Positions 15,755-27,731 of a stretch of 64,000 bases of DNA are shown here, one piece after another (the stretch's first letter is position 1; each line of letters opens with the position of its first letter). A program made the translations under genes and the position numbers. The notes below the pieces were generated by a model. The model searched no databases and had not been told where the DNA came from. It saw nothing but the letters and a program-made list of their open reading frames with translations. The DNA is from Megalobrama amblycephala. Lineage: Eukaryota > Chordata > Actinopteri > Cypriniformes > Xenocyprididae. The stretch covers positions 1,645,623 to 1,709,622 of the forward strand of contig NC_063045.1 of assembly GCF_018812025.1 (NCBI RefSeq), written 5' to 3'.

Positions 15755-15839
15755 CAAAGTAATAAAGCCTATATCCAGCCTTTGCTTGGGCTGAACGTAT
15801 TTAATTTAGCTGCTGCTGCAGAGCAAGTACAGAGACTTT

Positions 15840-18090
15840 GCTACTTCCAATACATTCACTGATATAGTGTTCATCTTGAAAATGGCGCCCATCGTGGCTG
15901 ACGTATTTGCTCCACTCTCCCGATACCACTCTATTGTATGTTTATTAGTGTTATTATGTGTTTTGAACACACAGCTTATGCAAGTGACAGTAAGATATAG
16001 TAGGGAAGAACTTTTGGACATTGGCAAAGTGCACTATGAACTCAAATGTCGCCTGTTGGATTGTGATTTTCTACTACATCTGGACCCAACAAACACCAGC
16101 CGACATGACATGTATATGTGTACCAGAGAGCTGTCAAGGCCGCCAAGTCCAAATATCTATCTGAATTTATTGGTGACAATTTACATAGACCCAAGACCCT
16201 CTTCTCTGTCATTGATTCTGTACTTTGTCCCCCTGTCAACACTTTTCTTGATGCTTCTGTTTCACTGTGTGAACAATTTTGTACCTTTTTTAATGAGAAA
16301 ACCATTCAACTTAGATCCAACCTGCCCTTGGTAAACTCCATTCAACCTGAGAGCTCAAGCAGTCCGATGTTGTGGAGTGATTTTCAGCCTGTTTCCTTTG
16401 AATCCTGTAGAGCCATTGTTGAAAGTCTAAGATCAACTTCATGTTCTCTCGATATTATTCCATCTAGATTTCTAAAACAGATTTTCAGTACAGTTGGACA
16501 TGATCTTTTAACTATTTTTAATACCAGTCTAACTACTGGGGTTGTTCCTGACTGCCTAAAAACAGCTACAGTAACTCCATTATTAAAGAGGCCCAATCTT
16601 GATTCTTCGAACTTTAATAACTTTAGGCCTATATCTAACCTGCAATTTCTCTCCAAGACTTTGGAGAAAATTGTATTGACCCAGCTTCAGTCCCATTTGT
16701 CATTAAATAATATTCTTGAAAAATTTCAATCGGGTTTTAAGTCTCAACATAGCACGGAAACTGCACTTTTAAAAGTTGTAAATGATTGTTTACTAGAAAC
16801 TGATAAAGGCAATACCGTGGCTCTGGTGCTACTAGACTTAAGCTCTGGTTTTGATATGGTTGACCACAACATCTTGATCTCCAGGTTGAAGAGCTGTGTT
16901 GGTCTACAGGGGAAGGTATTGAATTGGTTTCAATCTTTTTTAACTAACAGAAGCTTTAGTGTTTCTATTGGCCAGCATAGTTCGTCATCACACCCACTCG
17001 TTTGTGGGGTGCCACAGGGCTCAATTCTTGCTCCTATTTTATTTTCTATATTCATGTTGCCAATGGGTGCTATCTTTGAGAAATATGGAGTGTCATTCCA
17101 CCTTTATGCGGACGATACTCAGCTGTATTTTCCCTTGCAGCATAAAAGTAAAGATGTTTTAGCTCCTCTGTTGAATTGTATAAATGAATTACAAACATGG
17201 TTGAAGCAGAATCTCTTAGTGTTAAATGAGAACAAAACTGAAATCATGCTGTTTGGCTCCAAGTCATATGAAGACTTTGCCCCTCACTTCGGTCATCTCT
17301 CTTCCTACTTTACACCTTGTGCCAAAAATCTTGGTGTCCTTTTTGATTGCAACCTGGGTTTTGAGAAACAAATTAGTGCAGTGGTCAAATCATGTTTCTT
17401 CCACTTACGGCGTTTATCAAAAATCAAATCTGTACTCTCTGTTAAACAGTTTGAACAGATTATTCACTTGTTTGTTCTATCTCGTCTAGATTACTGTAAC
17501 TCACTTTACTATGGTATAAGTCAGTCTTCTATAGTGTGCTTACAGATGGTCCAAAATGCTGCTGCGAGATTGATTTCAGGCAGACGAAGGTTCGACCACA
17601 TCTCACCCATTCTTATTTCACTAAATTGGTTACCAGTAAAATTTAGAATTAGTTTTAAAATTTTAACCTTTGTTTACAAATCCTTGCATAATCAAGCCCC
17701 ACCTTATCTCTCCGAGGCAATCTCTATCTATAAACCAAATAGGTCTCTAAGATCCAGTAATCTTGGTCTCCTCACTGTTCCTAGATCTAGGCTCCATTGC
17801 AGAGGTGATCGAGCCTTCGCTGTTGCTGGTCCTAATCTATGGAACAATTTACCAGCTTCTATTAGAGCTGCACCATCTCTGTCTGTATTTAAATTCCATC
17901 TTAAAAATCATTTTATGTCAATAGCTTTTATCTAGCCATGTTTTAATCGTATTTTGTTGTATTGTTATGTGATGTTTCAATGTTCTGTTGTTTCTTATTC
18001 ATTTTATTTTACTTGTATTGTACAGCACTTTGGATCAACTAGTAGTTGTGTGAAAGTGCTTTATAAATAAATAAAAATAAAAAAATAAAA
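15840..18090 (+). mobile_element. L2/CR1-type LINE, internally deleted
   Basis: A non-LTR retrotransposon on the + strand. It has an ORF start (VRYSREELLDIGK near 15990-16030) typical of this group, then a jump at about 16100 that removes the endonuclease, then the RT domain. It ends in a 3' tail with AGTGCTTTATAAATAAATAA (about 18053-18090) rich in A/T repeats. Exact 5' end and target duplication were not found. Confidence 0.75.
16118..17935 (+). pseudogene. LINE reverse transcriptase (605-residue open frame, endonuclease missing)
   Basis: A long open frame covering the linker, RT and C-terminal region of an L2/CR1-clade ORF2. Motifs in order: KTATVTPLLKRPNLDSSNF, FRPISNLQFLSKTLEK, FQSGFKSQHSTETALL, LLDLSSGFDMVDHNIL (first Asp motif), GVPQGSILAPILFS, then [11 protein letters not shown] (catalytic YADD), NLGVLFD, SRLDYCNSLYYG, and a C-terminal GDRAFAVAGPNLWNNLP. 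The frame is intact from 16118 to 17935, but the apurinic-type endonuclease that should precede it has been deleted, so the copy cannot nick its own target. The usual LDLSAAFD reads LDLSSGFD. Confidence 0.85.
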
Positions 18091-18097
18091 AAATGAC

Positions 18098-19810
18098 ATG
18101 GCAGCACCGGCTTCACGTGAGTGGCGCAGCCAACTAGCAGTGCATCTAAGGCGGAGACGAGGTAGGAGAAGCAGGCTATATGCCAGACTAAAGGCTAGAG
18201 CTATGCGACCACCGCTACCTAGCCTGCTACTAGCTAATGTCTGCTCACTCGAAAATAAAATGGACGAGCTGAGACCCAGAATCACAAACCAGCGTGAGTT
18301 AAGGGAATGTTGTACTCTTATTATCACAGAAACTTGGCTCTCGGAAAAAGTGCCGGATTCGGCTCTCTTGCTCCACACACACACCATTTACCGCGGAGAT
18401 CGCACATCATCTTCAGGAAAGACCAGAGGAGGTGGTGTCTTTGTCTATGTTAACAGGTGGTGTGGGGATGTGCAGGTTGTTGAAATGCACTGTTCTGCGG
18501 ACATTGAACTTTTAATGGTTAGGTGCAGACCCTTTTATTTACCACGCGAGTTTAGCGCTGTGTTTTTGTTGACTGTTTACATTCCGCCAGAGGCTGATCA
18601 CGTGACTGCGCTGGGGGTACTGCATAGTGTCATCAGCAGGCGGGAGACTGTACATCCAGATGCTGTGTTCATCGTGGCTGGAGATTTTAACCATTGTAAT
18701 GTCAAGAATGTCTTCCCAATGTACCATCAAAGCGTGTGTTTTACAACTAGGGAGAATAACACTCTAGATCAAGTGTACAGCAACGTGAAAAATGCCTACA
18801 AGGCTGTGCCTCAGCCACATTTTGGACAGTTAGACCACATCTCAGTGTTTCTCTATCCAGCCTACAGACAACTCCTTACGCAAGTCCCTCCATTAAGTAA
18901 AACTCTTAAAGTGTGGAATGAAGAATCAGAGTTGATGCTTTAGGACTGCTTCGAGACTACAAATTGGGGTGGGTTTAAAACTGCTGCTCTAAGAAAGGAT
19001 TTTACTGTGGACTTGTGGCAGCTGTAACTGGTTACATCAGTACATGCATTGAGAACATCATTCCCACTAAATACTGTAAGATTTATCCCAATGATAAACC
19101 TTGGATTAATGGCGAGGTGCGGGCCATGCTACGTGCTCGCTCCACAGCATTTGCCTCAGGTGATATTGAGGAATATAAAAAAGCCAGATGCAATCAGGAA
19201 GGCTAAGAGACATTACAGTAAAAGGCAGGAGGGATATTACACCACTGCAGCTTCACGGCACATGTGGCAAGGCTTGCAGTATATCACGGGATGTACTGAA
19301 TATCAAGTCATGAATATCAAGACTACACTCCCAGATGAGCTGAATGAGTTTTATGCTTGTTTTGAGGCCCCAAACATCTGCCAACAGCACAGGATTCTAA
19401 CACTGGATATGCCACTCACCGTGTCATCAGTGGAGGTGTGAATGGCTCTGAAGAGAACGAACCCACGGAAGGCAGCCGGACCAAATAATATCCTGGGGCG
19501 GGCTCTTAGGGTTTGCTCATCGGAGCTGGCTGATGTGTTCATGGACATTTACAATCTGTCCCTTGCTCAGGCTTTGGTGCCTACCTGCTTCAAGTCCACC
19601 ACAATTGTGCCCCTTCCAAAGAAAAACACTGTGGCATGTCTAAATGATTATCGTCTGATGGCACTTACACCTATTGTGATGAAGTGTTTTGAAAGGATAG
19701 TTATGCCCCACATAAAAAGGACCATCCCAGCCACTTTGGAGCCATTTCAATTTGCATATAGACAGAATAGGTCCACCGATGATGCTGTTAATGCTGCCAA
19801 CTTACAGAAC
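18098..19810 (+). pseudogene. Second LINE (Rex1/CR1-like): endonuclease plus partial RT
   Basis: Starts right after the tail of the previous LINE. 18098-18943 reads as an endonuclease: LLANVCSLENKMDELRPRI, ITETWLSEKVPDSALL, TRGGGVFVYVN, FLLTVYIPPEADHV, IVAGDFNHCN, NNTLDQVYSN and LDHISVFL (the catalytic Asp-His is kept). After a stop near 18941 the linker continues in other frames (KPWINGEVRAMLRARSTAF near 19100). The RT N-terminus is at 19442-19810: [41 protein letters not shown]. The palm with its YADD is absent, because the element is cut at about 19810 by the next repeat. The clade name is a judgement from overall motif style. Confidence 0.8.
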
Positions 19811-20226
19811 GAACGCAGCAGCAGTTCCGTTTTTTTCCGTAAGTAGAATAGGGAAGGCGTAGGACATACGGTGTAAGCTTTTTGAAGAATGCGGAAAGCA
19901 GAAGCACACGCAAAACGATCATGTGTTTAGATAAAACACATACAGTTGTATTTTTTTCGAAAATGAGCGATCGTTTCTCTAGATAAGACCCTTATTCCTC
20001 ATCTGGTGTCGTTTAAAGCCCTTTGAAGCTGCACTGAAATTGTAATTTTGACCTTCAACTGTCCGGAGGCCATTGAAGTCCACTATAAGGAGAATAATCC
20101 TGGAATGTTTTCAAACCTTCATTTCTTTTCGACTGAAGAAAGAATGACATGAACATCTTTGATGATATGGGGGTGAGTAAATTATCAGAAAAATTTTATT
20201 TAAAAGTGGACTAATCCTTTAAGGAC
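19811..20226. repeat. Single arm of the TTAA-flanked long-inverted-repeat family
   Basis: About 19960-20226 matches the right arm of the element at 26085-27731 (GATAAGACCCTTATTCCTC, TTTAAAGCCCTTTGAAGCTG, TTTCGACTGAAGAAAGAA, ending GGACTAATCCTTTAA). The first 150 bp differ from that arm. No opposing arm is present nearby, so this is a partial or rearranged copy. Confidence 0.65.
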
Positions 20227-20247
20227 CTGTCAGCCTGCACCACCTAG

Positions 20248-22425
20248 CAGAGATGGGCACTCGAGTTAGAGACTCGGACTCGAGTCGCACTCGAGTCGCA
20301 TTTTAACAGACTTCAGACTCGGACTCGGACTCGACCTGAAATGACTTCAGACTTGACTCGACTTGGCACAAAAAACTCAGAATATTTTAAAATTTAAAAT
20401 TTAAATATTTTAAAAGTCTTTTACCCTTACCTACTGATATAGTAAATAAAGAATTTGTGTTGTTTAAATAGTTTTATAATATCTGCGTCACATATATTTC
20501 CTTACGTGTTGTGGTAGATCAGACTATTGTCATAGAATTTGATTACGTATATCCGTGTATTGCGCGTAAACTCCGAAATGTCATAAGAATCCCATGCAAC
20601 ATGACGGGAGCCACCATGAGATATGTTCTTTCGTTTGAGTTTATTCTCATAATATTTGATGTTGTTCCGGTGTCTTTAATTGGTTTCCAACATTCTGTGC
20701 ATCTAGCCGATCTGACGTGATAATGACATCGCATCCACAAAGGTTAGTCACATGAACTCAGCTATTATACTGTGGTGTAGCTGCATGGCTCTTTTGAATT
20801 GCCAGCCTGTTAAAATATGAACAAAAAATCTAGACTTTAAACCTAGCACAACATTTTATCAATCTTTTCGTATGCAGCTTTTCTATTTCTTAGTGTGTGT
20901 CCATAAGAGAGAGAGATAGAGAGAGATGTTAATCCATTTATTACTTAAAGCTCATATTTTAACGTATCACAGTCAGCATGTGTAGAGTTTTCTATTGATA
21001 TTCTTAAATATTCTGAAGTTTGATATTTTCTGATAATGACTGTCGTCACTAACAACGAAGGTGTATAACAAAGTGCTGTATAAAGGCCAATTCACACCGC
21101 ACCGACAAACGCCTACAAACACCAGCGAACAAGTTGGCCGTTGGATTTAGAATTCTATGAGAAAAAACTGTCATGTTCACACGGCCCCAACAAACACCAA
21201 CAAACAAGTGACGTCTGACTGGGAAAATTCCACAACTATACGTGTGTAACCATGTTAACAATATTGTCAGGCAAGTTTATTATATTAATATTATATATTA
21301 TTAATAATAATATAGCATCATATACATTTTCTTTTTATTAAAGTATTGAGGCAAAACAAAAATACTAACCTGAAATCCGAAGTGCCGTCGATCTGATCGC
21401 AACTTATTGTGTTGCGGTTGGTATACACCGGTTTTTAAACTTTTTTTAGCGCCTTTTTATTAATGTGACCCATAGGCCTATACAACCATGTAGCTAAACA
21501 AGCCAAAACTAATTAATTTTAAATGAAACTGAAGGTAAACCTGCGTTGCTCTCATGGTGGTTATTACTCTCTCTTTCGGTGAAGTCGAGCAGTGCTCTTG
21601 CTGAATGGCACGGATTGCACTACAGACTATTTAACTTGAGAAATATGTTTTTGTTTTTTTTTAACTGTATTTTATTTTTTATAACGAACAAGCTGCGCTG
21701 TTACGTTTCCCCTTTGTTGTGTGTGCATGAGGTGCAGGTACGATCAAACAGCTGTCTTTGCTGGGGACTTGCCTCATTGTCATGGCAACGGTTCGTGAAC
21801 AGGTCAGATTACATCAGAGTTGGTTGCCGTTTGTTGGAAAACTGTTCACACTGCTCAGACATTCCACGACCCGACAAACACCGATTAAACATGTTCAGTC
21901 GGGTGAAAACCGACTCCGACCAACGCCAACAGACGGCAACAGGGGTATCACACCGATCCAACAAACTCCAACAGACGAGTTTGTTGGCGTTTGTTGGCTG
22001 TTGTCAGTGCGGTGTGAATTGTCCTTAACAAACCGTGACTCACTGGCGCCATCTTGTGTCCGTTTAGCGACTGTATTGAAAATGACTACTCGTGTTGCCA
22101 GGACGACTGTTTTGTACATTGTAATGGATTATAAAGTAACAAGCTGGATGTACATTATCCCTTACATCATAGGACCTTAATTTCAAATAAAAACAGATGA
22201 TAGAAAGATCATATTATTTTGTCTATAATAAAAGTAGGATAAAAAATAGGATTTGATTATGAGAATTTTTTTTTTAATGACTCGAAACTCGACTCGGACT
22301 CGTGACAAAAGACTCGAGACTTGACTCAGACTCCAGTGATAAAGACTCCAGACTTGACTCGGACTCCAGCTTAAAGACTTCAGACTTGACTCGGACTGCA
22401 GATAAAAGACTCGTGAACATCTCTG
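20248..22425. mobile_element. hAT-type element with CAGAGATG ends
   Basis: Ends are CAGAGATGGGCACTCGAG (20248) and the complement of CAGAGATGTTCACGAGTC (ending 22425). The flank is CCACCTAG on the left and CCACTAGA on the right. A related uninterrupted sequence near 28845 suggests an 8-bp duplication with one base lost. Both subterminal regions consist of short reiterated units of ACTCGGACTCGA and GACTTCAGACTTGACTCG type, in opposite orientation at the two ends. No transposase. It holds another inverted-repeat element at 21083-22026. Confidence 0.7.
21083..22026. mobile_element. Nested inverted-repeat element
   Basis: Ends AAGGCCAATTCACACCGCAC (21085) and the complement of AAGGACAATTCACACCGCAC (ending 22026). 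The subterminal sequence on both sides is built from repeated CCAACAAACACCAAC/GTTTGTTGGCGTTTG units. No ORF resembling a transposase and no clear target duplication, so the superfamily is not assigned. Confidence 0.6.
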
Positions 22426-22809
22426 CCACTAGAGTTTCATGACAGAACTTTGTATTTCTGTCATGACACCTCTAAGAGAAATTGGCATGGTAATGGATAT
22501 GACAATGTTAATGTATTTGGTCTTGGCGGAACAGGTCTGCTACGCTGCTGCTTCTGCTGCAGAGCAAGTACAGAGAATTGCTACTGCCAATTCACTAGGG
22601 GTTAAACGGATAGTTGTTGATTTGTGATCCATACGAACCAGGTCCCACGGTTCAGCATGCATGTGATTCACAAATTAATTTCAAGAATTTGAAAGTGTTT
22701 TGTCTTTCTAATTTACACATTCAATAGATTTAAACGATTCCAGCGAATCGGCAAAAGAGAATTTAATTCAGTAGGCTTACTCGCACGCTGTTATCTGAGT
22801 GCACAGCCG

Positions 22810-22817
22810 CACACACA

Positions 22818-22849
<32 letters not shown>
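22810..22849. repeat. CA microsatellite
   Basis: Dinucleotide AC repeat, nearly pure from 22821 to 22849 with one CGTAC interruption before it. Likely polymorphic in length. Confidence 0.95.
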
Positions 22850-22852
<3 letters not shown>

Positions 22853-23346
22853 AGGCGCATTTCACTTAGAATTGATTCCTCTTTCGCATCTACTTGCACT
22901 TTGAAGGACACATACACACACAAAATTAGGTAAAAAAATACCAGTCTCGGCAAGTATTCTCGTAAACACAGTCAGTTATGTAATAGAAAGAGAAAAAGAG
23001 AAGGATGTGTGTCATTATTTTGGATCTGTGCATTCGGTCTTAAAGTGACAGCAGCCTATAAATACCTGCTGTTGTCTATATGTCATTAATGTTAATAAAA
23101 CTACAAAACACAGCTTTAACAAAGATTAATCTATATTAAATTTATACAGTGAACATAGTGTTATATTATATTTAATTATTACATTTCTGTACCTGAAATA
23201 AATTCTTAGGCTATATTGTATTTATCTATGCTTGTAATTAGTGTATTTATTTTATTTTTTTACTGATTGTTCACTTGCCTGTAATAATGTTTGAACTTTA
23301 TAAGTTAGGCTAGTAGTTTTTGCTGTGGTATTGGAGTACTTAAAGT

Positions 23347-23525
23347 GTGCAACCCTGCTCCTGGGGACCCACTGTCATGCAAAATTTATTTCCAACCTGC
23401 TTCAGCCCACCTGCTTGTGATTTTCAAGTGATCCTGAAGAGCTTGATTAGCTGGTTCAGGTGTGTTTGATTAGGGTTGGAGCTAAACTCTGCAGGACAGT
23501 GGGTCCCCAGGAGCAAGGTTGAAGA
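23347..23525. mobile_element. Short hAT-like MITE
   Basis: Inverted ends read CAACCCTGCTCCTGGGGACC on the left and complement GGTCCCCAGGAGCAAGGTTG on the right, about 180 bp in all. Related to the 155-bp element in gene B (53713-53867). Boundaries approximate. Confidence 0.65.
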
Positions 23526-24412
23526 CCCTGACCCTGCTTTAAGTAATAAATGGAAAGCAAAGTTACCCCCACCCCCAAAATATTTTTTTTCTTGCTGATC
23601 TGAAAAATATCCAATCCGTGACTCAAAAACCGTAATATGATCCGAACCGTTAGTTTTGTGATCCGCTGAACCACTAATATTCACAGACATGATGCTGCTG
23701 CACATATAACACACATTAAATAACCCCCAACAAAGCAGGAGACACGAGAATAGACAATACAAGCCAATATATGCATGCTGCGGAGGGAAGAAAACAAGCT
23801 GCTGCATTGGCAACCATCCATATATCTTCACATATGGATGAACATAGGCAGGATGGGATAGGACAAAACACCCCCCAATCAAGCAGATCCACCGACAAGA
23901 CAAATGTATCTGCTGCTGCTCCAAAGAGCCATGAGACCACATGTTTTAATATTTCTGTGTGCCTGGGTCTGGCTTAGCTCTAGTGACCAATATGATTATG
24001 AGTGCCTGGGCTAGAAACGCAAACTGTGTTTTCTCATTAACAATAGATATCAAGTTGCAAGCTGATAGAAAACCCAGCAACCACCTGAACAAGTATCATA
24101 ATTTAAGTCATTTCATAATATCATTGGCATAACCCTTATACTCTTATTTGAATAAGTGAAAACCCATTGGGAGTGATAATGAATGACAGGAGTGTGACTC
24201 TGAAACCAGCCGCACACATTAGCATAGCTAATGAAAACATTGCCCTTGGAAATAAACGAATGCTTATTTCACTTTAGCCTATACTCACAGGTAGTTTAGA
24301 CAGCATATCCTCACAGCAAATACATACAATAGACTGCTTGCTGCAGCAAACACATTACATAAACGCCACCCACAACCACCTGAGCAAATAGTATGATGAA
24401 AAAAGTATGACG

Positions 24413-24493
24413 AAAAAAGAGGATTTTGACAATGACTATTATCAAATGACACTAAATCATTTGATAATCGTCATTGTCAAAATCCTCTTTTTT
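24413..24493. repeat. Long hairpin with 37-bp arms
   Basis: Left arm 24413-24449 and right arm 24457-24493 are complementary at 36 of 37 positions, with a 7-base loop (CACTAAA). The arm begins AAAAAAGAGGATTTTGACAA. No known element matched by eye. Confidence 0.85.
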
Positions 24494-26084
24494 CCTATTT
24501 GTATATGTGGAAGTCATTTGGAACAATAGGTATTAATGGGGCATGAACACACGTGCAGCTGAAATCAGGCCGAATGCACACGTGAAAAATGAAAACATCA
24601 CCCTTGGAATTAATGAAGAAGTCATTAGAAGTTTCGAGCAAGTAAGTTTAGCCCTGGTTAAATGTGTATATTTTCGCAAGTCCACTATGCTTAGCAGCAG
24701 TCTCTTACATAAATGGCTTGCTGCTGCTGTATAAACATAATATGTAATCGCTGCTGCTTATGCTTGTAATTTATTCCTACATCGAATGCAAGGCTGTATG
24801 AAGCTTAGTTTTAAACTTTTATACAGTTCCATTCATTTTAATGCTATAAACTCTCCGTTCTGCTGATTAGTTTATGACATTAGCAGATATGAATGTGCCA
24901 TTGGACCAATGGATGAATGACAGGAGGGCATAGCTCTGAACTGGCGCGCAGCAAAGTGCCTTTAAGACGAGACATTTAGCTCGGCAGCCACTTAGAAATG
25001 GCTCTCATCTGTTTTTATTGCAACAGGCTTCAAAACTGCAGCTGCATTGACATAATGACAAGACTGATCAGCGATTGGCTCTTTTATTTAGAAGACGGGA
25101 CTATCCCGCCATATTGTGTGTTGCACTTTCTCCCATTCATTAGTGAGTGAGTAGTTTAACGATATTTGGAATAGAATTTCAAAATATTTTGATACAAATA
25201 TTTTCAATTATATCTATTAGTCTGCATTACATTGCTGATGTGTACTACTTTGGCATATATCTGTCCCATGCAATGGTTATGTCAATCAATGCAATTTTGA
25301 GAGTGAATCCCACATTATATGTAGATGTCCCTTCCGAAACCCTGCAGTGTGCAACCGACTGTCGGTTTTCTCAGCAGCATGAACACTTTATTCAATGAAT
25401 TACGTATAGCAGCGAGAGCATGCAAATAAATACCGCTCTACTCATCTCAGCCCGTAGCGATCTCAGGAGTGGCGCTTCATCAATGAGCTGTCCACACTGC
25501 ACAATGAATCTCCTATTTACACTCCTGTTGTTAAAGCAAATACTCCAGCGTTTTGAGAAGTGAGTGGATTCCTACTGATATTAAACACCTCTGGTGGCCA
25601 CCGCTCAGGATGAACAAACATGTTGTGATCTGCCACCGCTGCAAAACGCACCGCAAACAAAACACCTGACGTTATCCAGAGCTCAAACAGATATAGTTTG
25701 TCAAAATGATATATAATATCAACTGGGGTGCTCTTGCTTTCATTTGAGAATACCTGGAAAACTTACGTGACAGCAGTGAATGATCTACTCACCTTAAGCC
25801 TACTAATATGCTGACAATAAAGTATCCTGCATTAGCATAATTGCTGTTCGTCCTGTAATTTCATTAGGGCCCGAGCACCGATGGTTTGAGGACCCTATTG
25901 TAATTGCTCGGTCAATTATTCTTCTTCTCCGAAATTAATCACATTTTTGAGGGCCTAAACGTGCTCGAAAACTCATGATACTTTGCACACGCGTCAGAAG
26001 TGGGGAAAATTTACGTCCAATATGGGTTTCAGAATTAGGTGTGCCAAAATGGCTCGATAACGCCACCTAAAAAATTTCAATTAA

Positions 26085-27731
26085 AGGATTAGTTCACTTT
26101 TAAATAAACTTTTGCTGATAATTTACTCACCCCCATGTCATCCAAGATGTCCATGTCTTTCTTTCTTCAGTCGAAAAGAAATGAAAGTTTTTGATGAAAA
26201 CATTCCAGGATTTTTCTCCATATAATGGACTTCAATGGGCACCAAACGGTTCAAGGTCCAAATGACAGTTTCAGTGCAGCTTTAAAGGGCTTTAAACGAT
26301 ACCAGACGATGAATAAGGGTCTTATCTAGCGAAACGATCGGTCATTTAAAAAATAATAAAAAAGTTTACGTTTTATAAGCACAAATGCTCGCCTTGCTCT
26401 GTTCTGCGATGCACGTTCGTGACGTCACGTAATACGCAATTACGTTGAAAAGGTCACGCTTGACGTAGGCGGAAGTACTGAGTTGGTGTTTACAAGTTGA
26501 ACGTGCAAATACTAAGTCAAATGCTGTTTACAAAAAAAGGTAAAACAACAATGTCGGACAATTTTGAACTTTGAGGAGAAGATGAGTTTTTCGCCTGCCC
26601 TACCTTTTTGAACCGGTATACACAGAGGAAGAAATTAGGCAGATGGAAGAGACTGCTGCGGCGACACACACCTCTCAAGCATCGGGCAGACGAAGATCTA
26701 ACGAGACGTGGTGGTGCACATGTGGCAAATGCCAACCATTGCCAACTGAGGAAGAATCTCAATGCTGCCACGACTGGACCATTTCAATCCGCCATTAGAA
26801 TCAGTCGGTGAGTCGCTGTTTCCATCTCACTGCATTACCGGACAAAATGGATTTCCACCATTACTGAGCAACAGCGTTTTAAGGGGGTCGAACACCGGAC
26901 GTGAAGCTCAGCACTGCGCCGTGCCACGTCTTTAAAATTCGAACGCATTGTTTTCTATGAGTGTACACACCAGCGGCGACATTCTGCGCCTGTCCGCGGC
27001 ACCCAGCTACGACTCAGAAGTCTAAAAAACGAAGTCTAAAAATGTATAATAAGCATAGCCTTTTCTTTCCTTTTGCTTTGTTGTGCCATTTTTCCATGTA
27101 CACTAACCTCAGTGTGAAATTATTAAAGCATAGACATATGTAACGTTTCCCTGCACAGCACAGAGCTTCGCGTCCGCTGTGTGACCCCCTTTAGAGGTGT
27201 TTTTGTTCTGATGGAGAAGGGTTATGACAGTCTGATGGCACTGACAACACAGGATGGAAGAACCATTAGTTGTTTTACCTTTTTTTGTAAACGGCGTATG
27301 ACTTAGTATTTGCACGTTCAACTTGTAAACACTGACTCGGTACTTCCGCCTACGTCAAGCGTGACCTTTTCAACATAATTGCGTATTACGTGACGTCACG
27401 AACGCGCATCGCAGAACAGAGCAAGGCGAGAATTTGTGCTTATAAAACTTAAACTTTTTTTTTTTTTTTTAAACGACCGATCGTTTTGCTAGATAAGACC
27501 CTTATTCCTCGTCTGGTATCGTTTAAAGCCCTTTGAAGCTGCACTGAAACTGTCATTTGGACCTTGAACTGTTTGGTGCCCATTGAAGTCCATTATATGG
27601 AGAAAAATCCTGGAATGTTTATCAAAAACCTTAATTTCTTTTCGACTGAAGAAAGAAAGACATGAACATCTTTGATGATATGGGGGTGAGTGAATTATCA
27701 GGAAAATTTTATTTAAAAGTGAACTAATCCT
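26085..27731. mobile_element. TTAA-flanked transposon with 465-bp inverted arms (Kolobok- or piggyBac-like)
   Basis: The left arm 26085-26549 and right arm 27269-27731 are inverted copies over their full length with scattered mismatches. Outer ends are AGGATTAGTTCACTTTTAAA and its complement. TTAA lies on both sides (26081-26084 and 27732-27735), the duplication used by piggyBac and Kolobok elements. Very long arms favour Kolobok. The core of about 720 bp contains a broken coding exon (26551-26798) and non-coding sequence. No DDE transposase is present, so the copy is non-autonomous. Confidence 0.75.
26551..26798 (+). pseudogene. Cysteine-rich P2X7-tail-like domain remnant carried by the TTAA element
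   Basis: The ATG at 26551 sits at the inner edge of the left arm (MSDNFEL, then a TGA at 26572). After frame changes, the frame 26598-26798 reads PYLFEPVYTEEEIRQMEETA, an acidic segment. It then reads WWCTCGKC-QPLPTEEESQCC-HDW at 26709-26777 and stops at 26796. The spacing W-W-C-x-C-G-x-C...E-E-x-x-C-C resembles the cysteine-rich C-terminal (ballast) domain of P2X7 receptors and related fish proteins, and this assignment is inference. At least one stop and one frameshift make it a pseudogene. No receptor membrane segments are present. Confidence 0.55.

Larger units (their letters stand above)
22434..25866. other. Decayed repetitive DNA, no gene recognised
   Basis: Contains a segment with GTGATCCATACGAACCAGG near 22625 and its inverted-looking partner near 23640 (GATCCGAACCGTTAG), suggesting an old element about 1 kb long. 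Also contains the microsatellite at 22810, an inverted-repeat MITE at 23347-23525 and a hairpin at 24413. Segments around 24215 and 24575 share GAAAACAT-GCCCTTGGAA-type runs as a weak direct repeat. The remainder, 24740-25860, shows nothing I can name. Confidence 0.5.

Noticed and set aside
21546..22180. 160- and 140-residue frames in the CAGAGATG element as transposase
   Set aside because: Much of the frame is translated from reiterated ACAAACACCAAC terminal units, with no hAT motifs.
22540..22580. GCTGCTGCTTCTGCTGC run as a possible triplet-repeat locus
   Set aside because: Short and interrupted, and part of a dispersed repeat also seen at 15785.
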